Assembly (NCBI GenBank): GCA_026985975.1
Contig: JALSPL010000495.1
Location: 1 to 5,453 of the forward strand
Origin: Anaerolineae bacterium
Lineage (GTDB): Bacteria > Chloroflexota > Anaerolineae > J102
Direction: 5' to 3'
Length of the DNA: 5,453 bases
The notes beneath the pieces were generated by a model that made no database searches, had not been told where the DNA came from, and saw only the letters and a program-made list of their open reading frames with translations. A program made the translations under genes and the position numbers. Positions 5,352 through 5,453 of this stretch are shown in pieces. Position 1 is the stretch's first letter; every line of letters starts with the position of its first letter.

Positions 5352-5358
5352 AAGGAGG
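5352..5358 (+). promoter_or_regulatory. Strong Shine-Dalgarno site
   Basis: AAGGAGG is a full-strength anti-16S match, 7 nt before ATG 5366. It fixes that start codon and contrasts with the weak or absent sites upstream of the operon genes. Confidence 0.85.
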
Positions 5359-5365
5359 TTTAACC

Positions 5366-5453
5366 ATGAAGCGCTATCTTCAAGTCCCCACTCGTATTAG
5401 CTATCTTTTGCTTGTAGTAATGTTGTCGCTAACGTTCGTAACGTCTGCATTAG
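5366..5453 (+). CDS. Start of a secreted or membrane protein (signal peptide only, cut by window end)
   Basis: Only 29 codons plus one base are inside the window. They read as a typical Sec signal peptide: a positively charged N-region (MKRYLQVPTR), a hydrophobic core (YLLLVVMLSLTFV) and a small-residue VTSA likely to lie near the cleavage site. The start is supported by the AAGGAGG site upstream and by the promoter-like boxes in the preceding repeat. The mature protein and its function cannot be inferred. Its position after repeat copy 2 mirrors that of the aromatic-rich protein gene after copy 1: the first ATG after each -10 box (3839 and 5366) lies exactly 62 bp downstream of it. Confidence 0.75.
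   Translation, partial: MKRYLQVPTRISYLLLVVMLSLTFVTSAL

Noticed and set aside
5107..5400. 97-codon frame crossing repeat copy 2
   Set aside because: It spans the gene remnant's tail, the hairpin, the promoter boxes and the Shine-Dalgarno site in a shifted frame, and a similar accidental frame (3589-3837) appears in copy 1 only because of the shared repeat.

Overview
The window looks like a chromosomal accessory stretch from a GC-rich bacterium, plausibly of the Chloroflexota (Anaerolineae/Caldilinea-like). That assignment is an impression from gene content, GC-rich codons and the scarcity of Shine-Dalgarno sites in the left half; no rRNA or marker gene is present to confirm it.

Layout. (1) Positions 7-146 hold a short non-coding mobile-element relic: a 124-bp MITE-like unit with perfect 16-bp terminal inverted repeats, an internal 13-bp palindrome and an 8-bp target-site duplication. 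(2) Positions 212-3632 hold three tightly packed + strand genes, probably one operon. They encode a DUF1624/HGSNAT-type membrane acetyltransferase, a membrane-anchored PAS-like/HisKA/HATPase sensor kinase with no response regulator beside it, and, joined by an ATGA stop/start overlap, a signal-anchored protein with a TIM-barrel glycoside-hydrolase-like body. The two catalytic glutamates expected for that fold appear to be replaced. The set points to envelope or extracellular polysaccharide biology, but no substrate can be read from the sequence. (3) Positions 3484-5365 are the unusual part. The last ~50 codons of the hydrolase-like gene, plus its downstream intergenic region, occur twice (about 3484-3785 and 5003-5312). 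The copies bracket an AT-richer segment (about 45% GC in a sampled line against about 72% in a sampled line of the operon). This segment carries a Trp/Tyr-rich 135-residue protein, a long rho-independent terminator, and a 188-residue multi-pass membrane protein. Copy 2 of the gene end is a truncated, frameshifted remnant. Both copies retain a 25-nt box, a CCCCGTA/TACGGGG hairpin, and a GGGACA-N17-TATGNT promoter-like pair, each pointing into the next cargo gene. (4) At 5366 a new gene starts behind a strong Shine-Dalgarno site; only its signal peptide lies inside the window.

Working model (inference): the hydrolase gene's 3' end plus its promoter-bearing downstream region acts, or acted, as a recombination site at which small AT-rich cargo units with their own genes are inserted in series. 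Each unit is then transcribed from the duplicated promoter. No integrase or transposase is visible in the window, so homologous recombination with a related locus is an equally good explanation.
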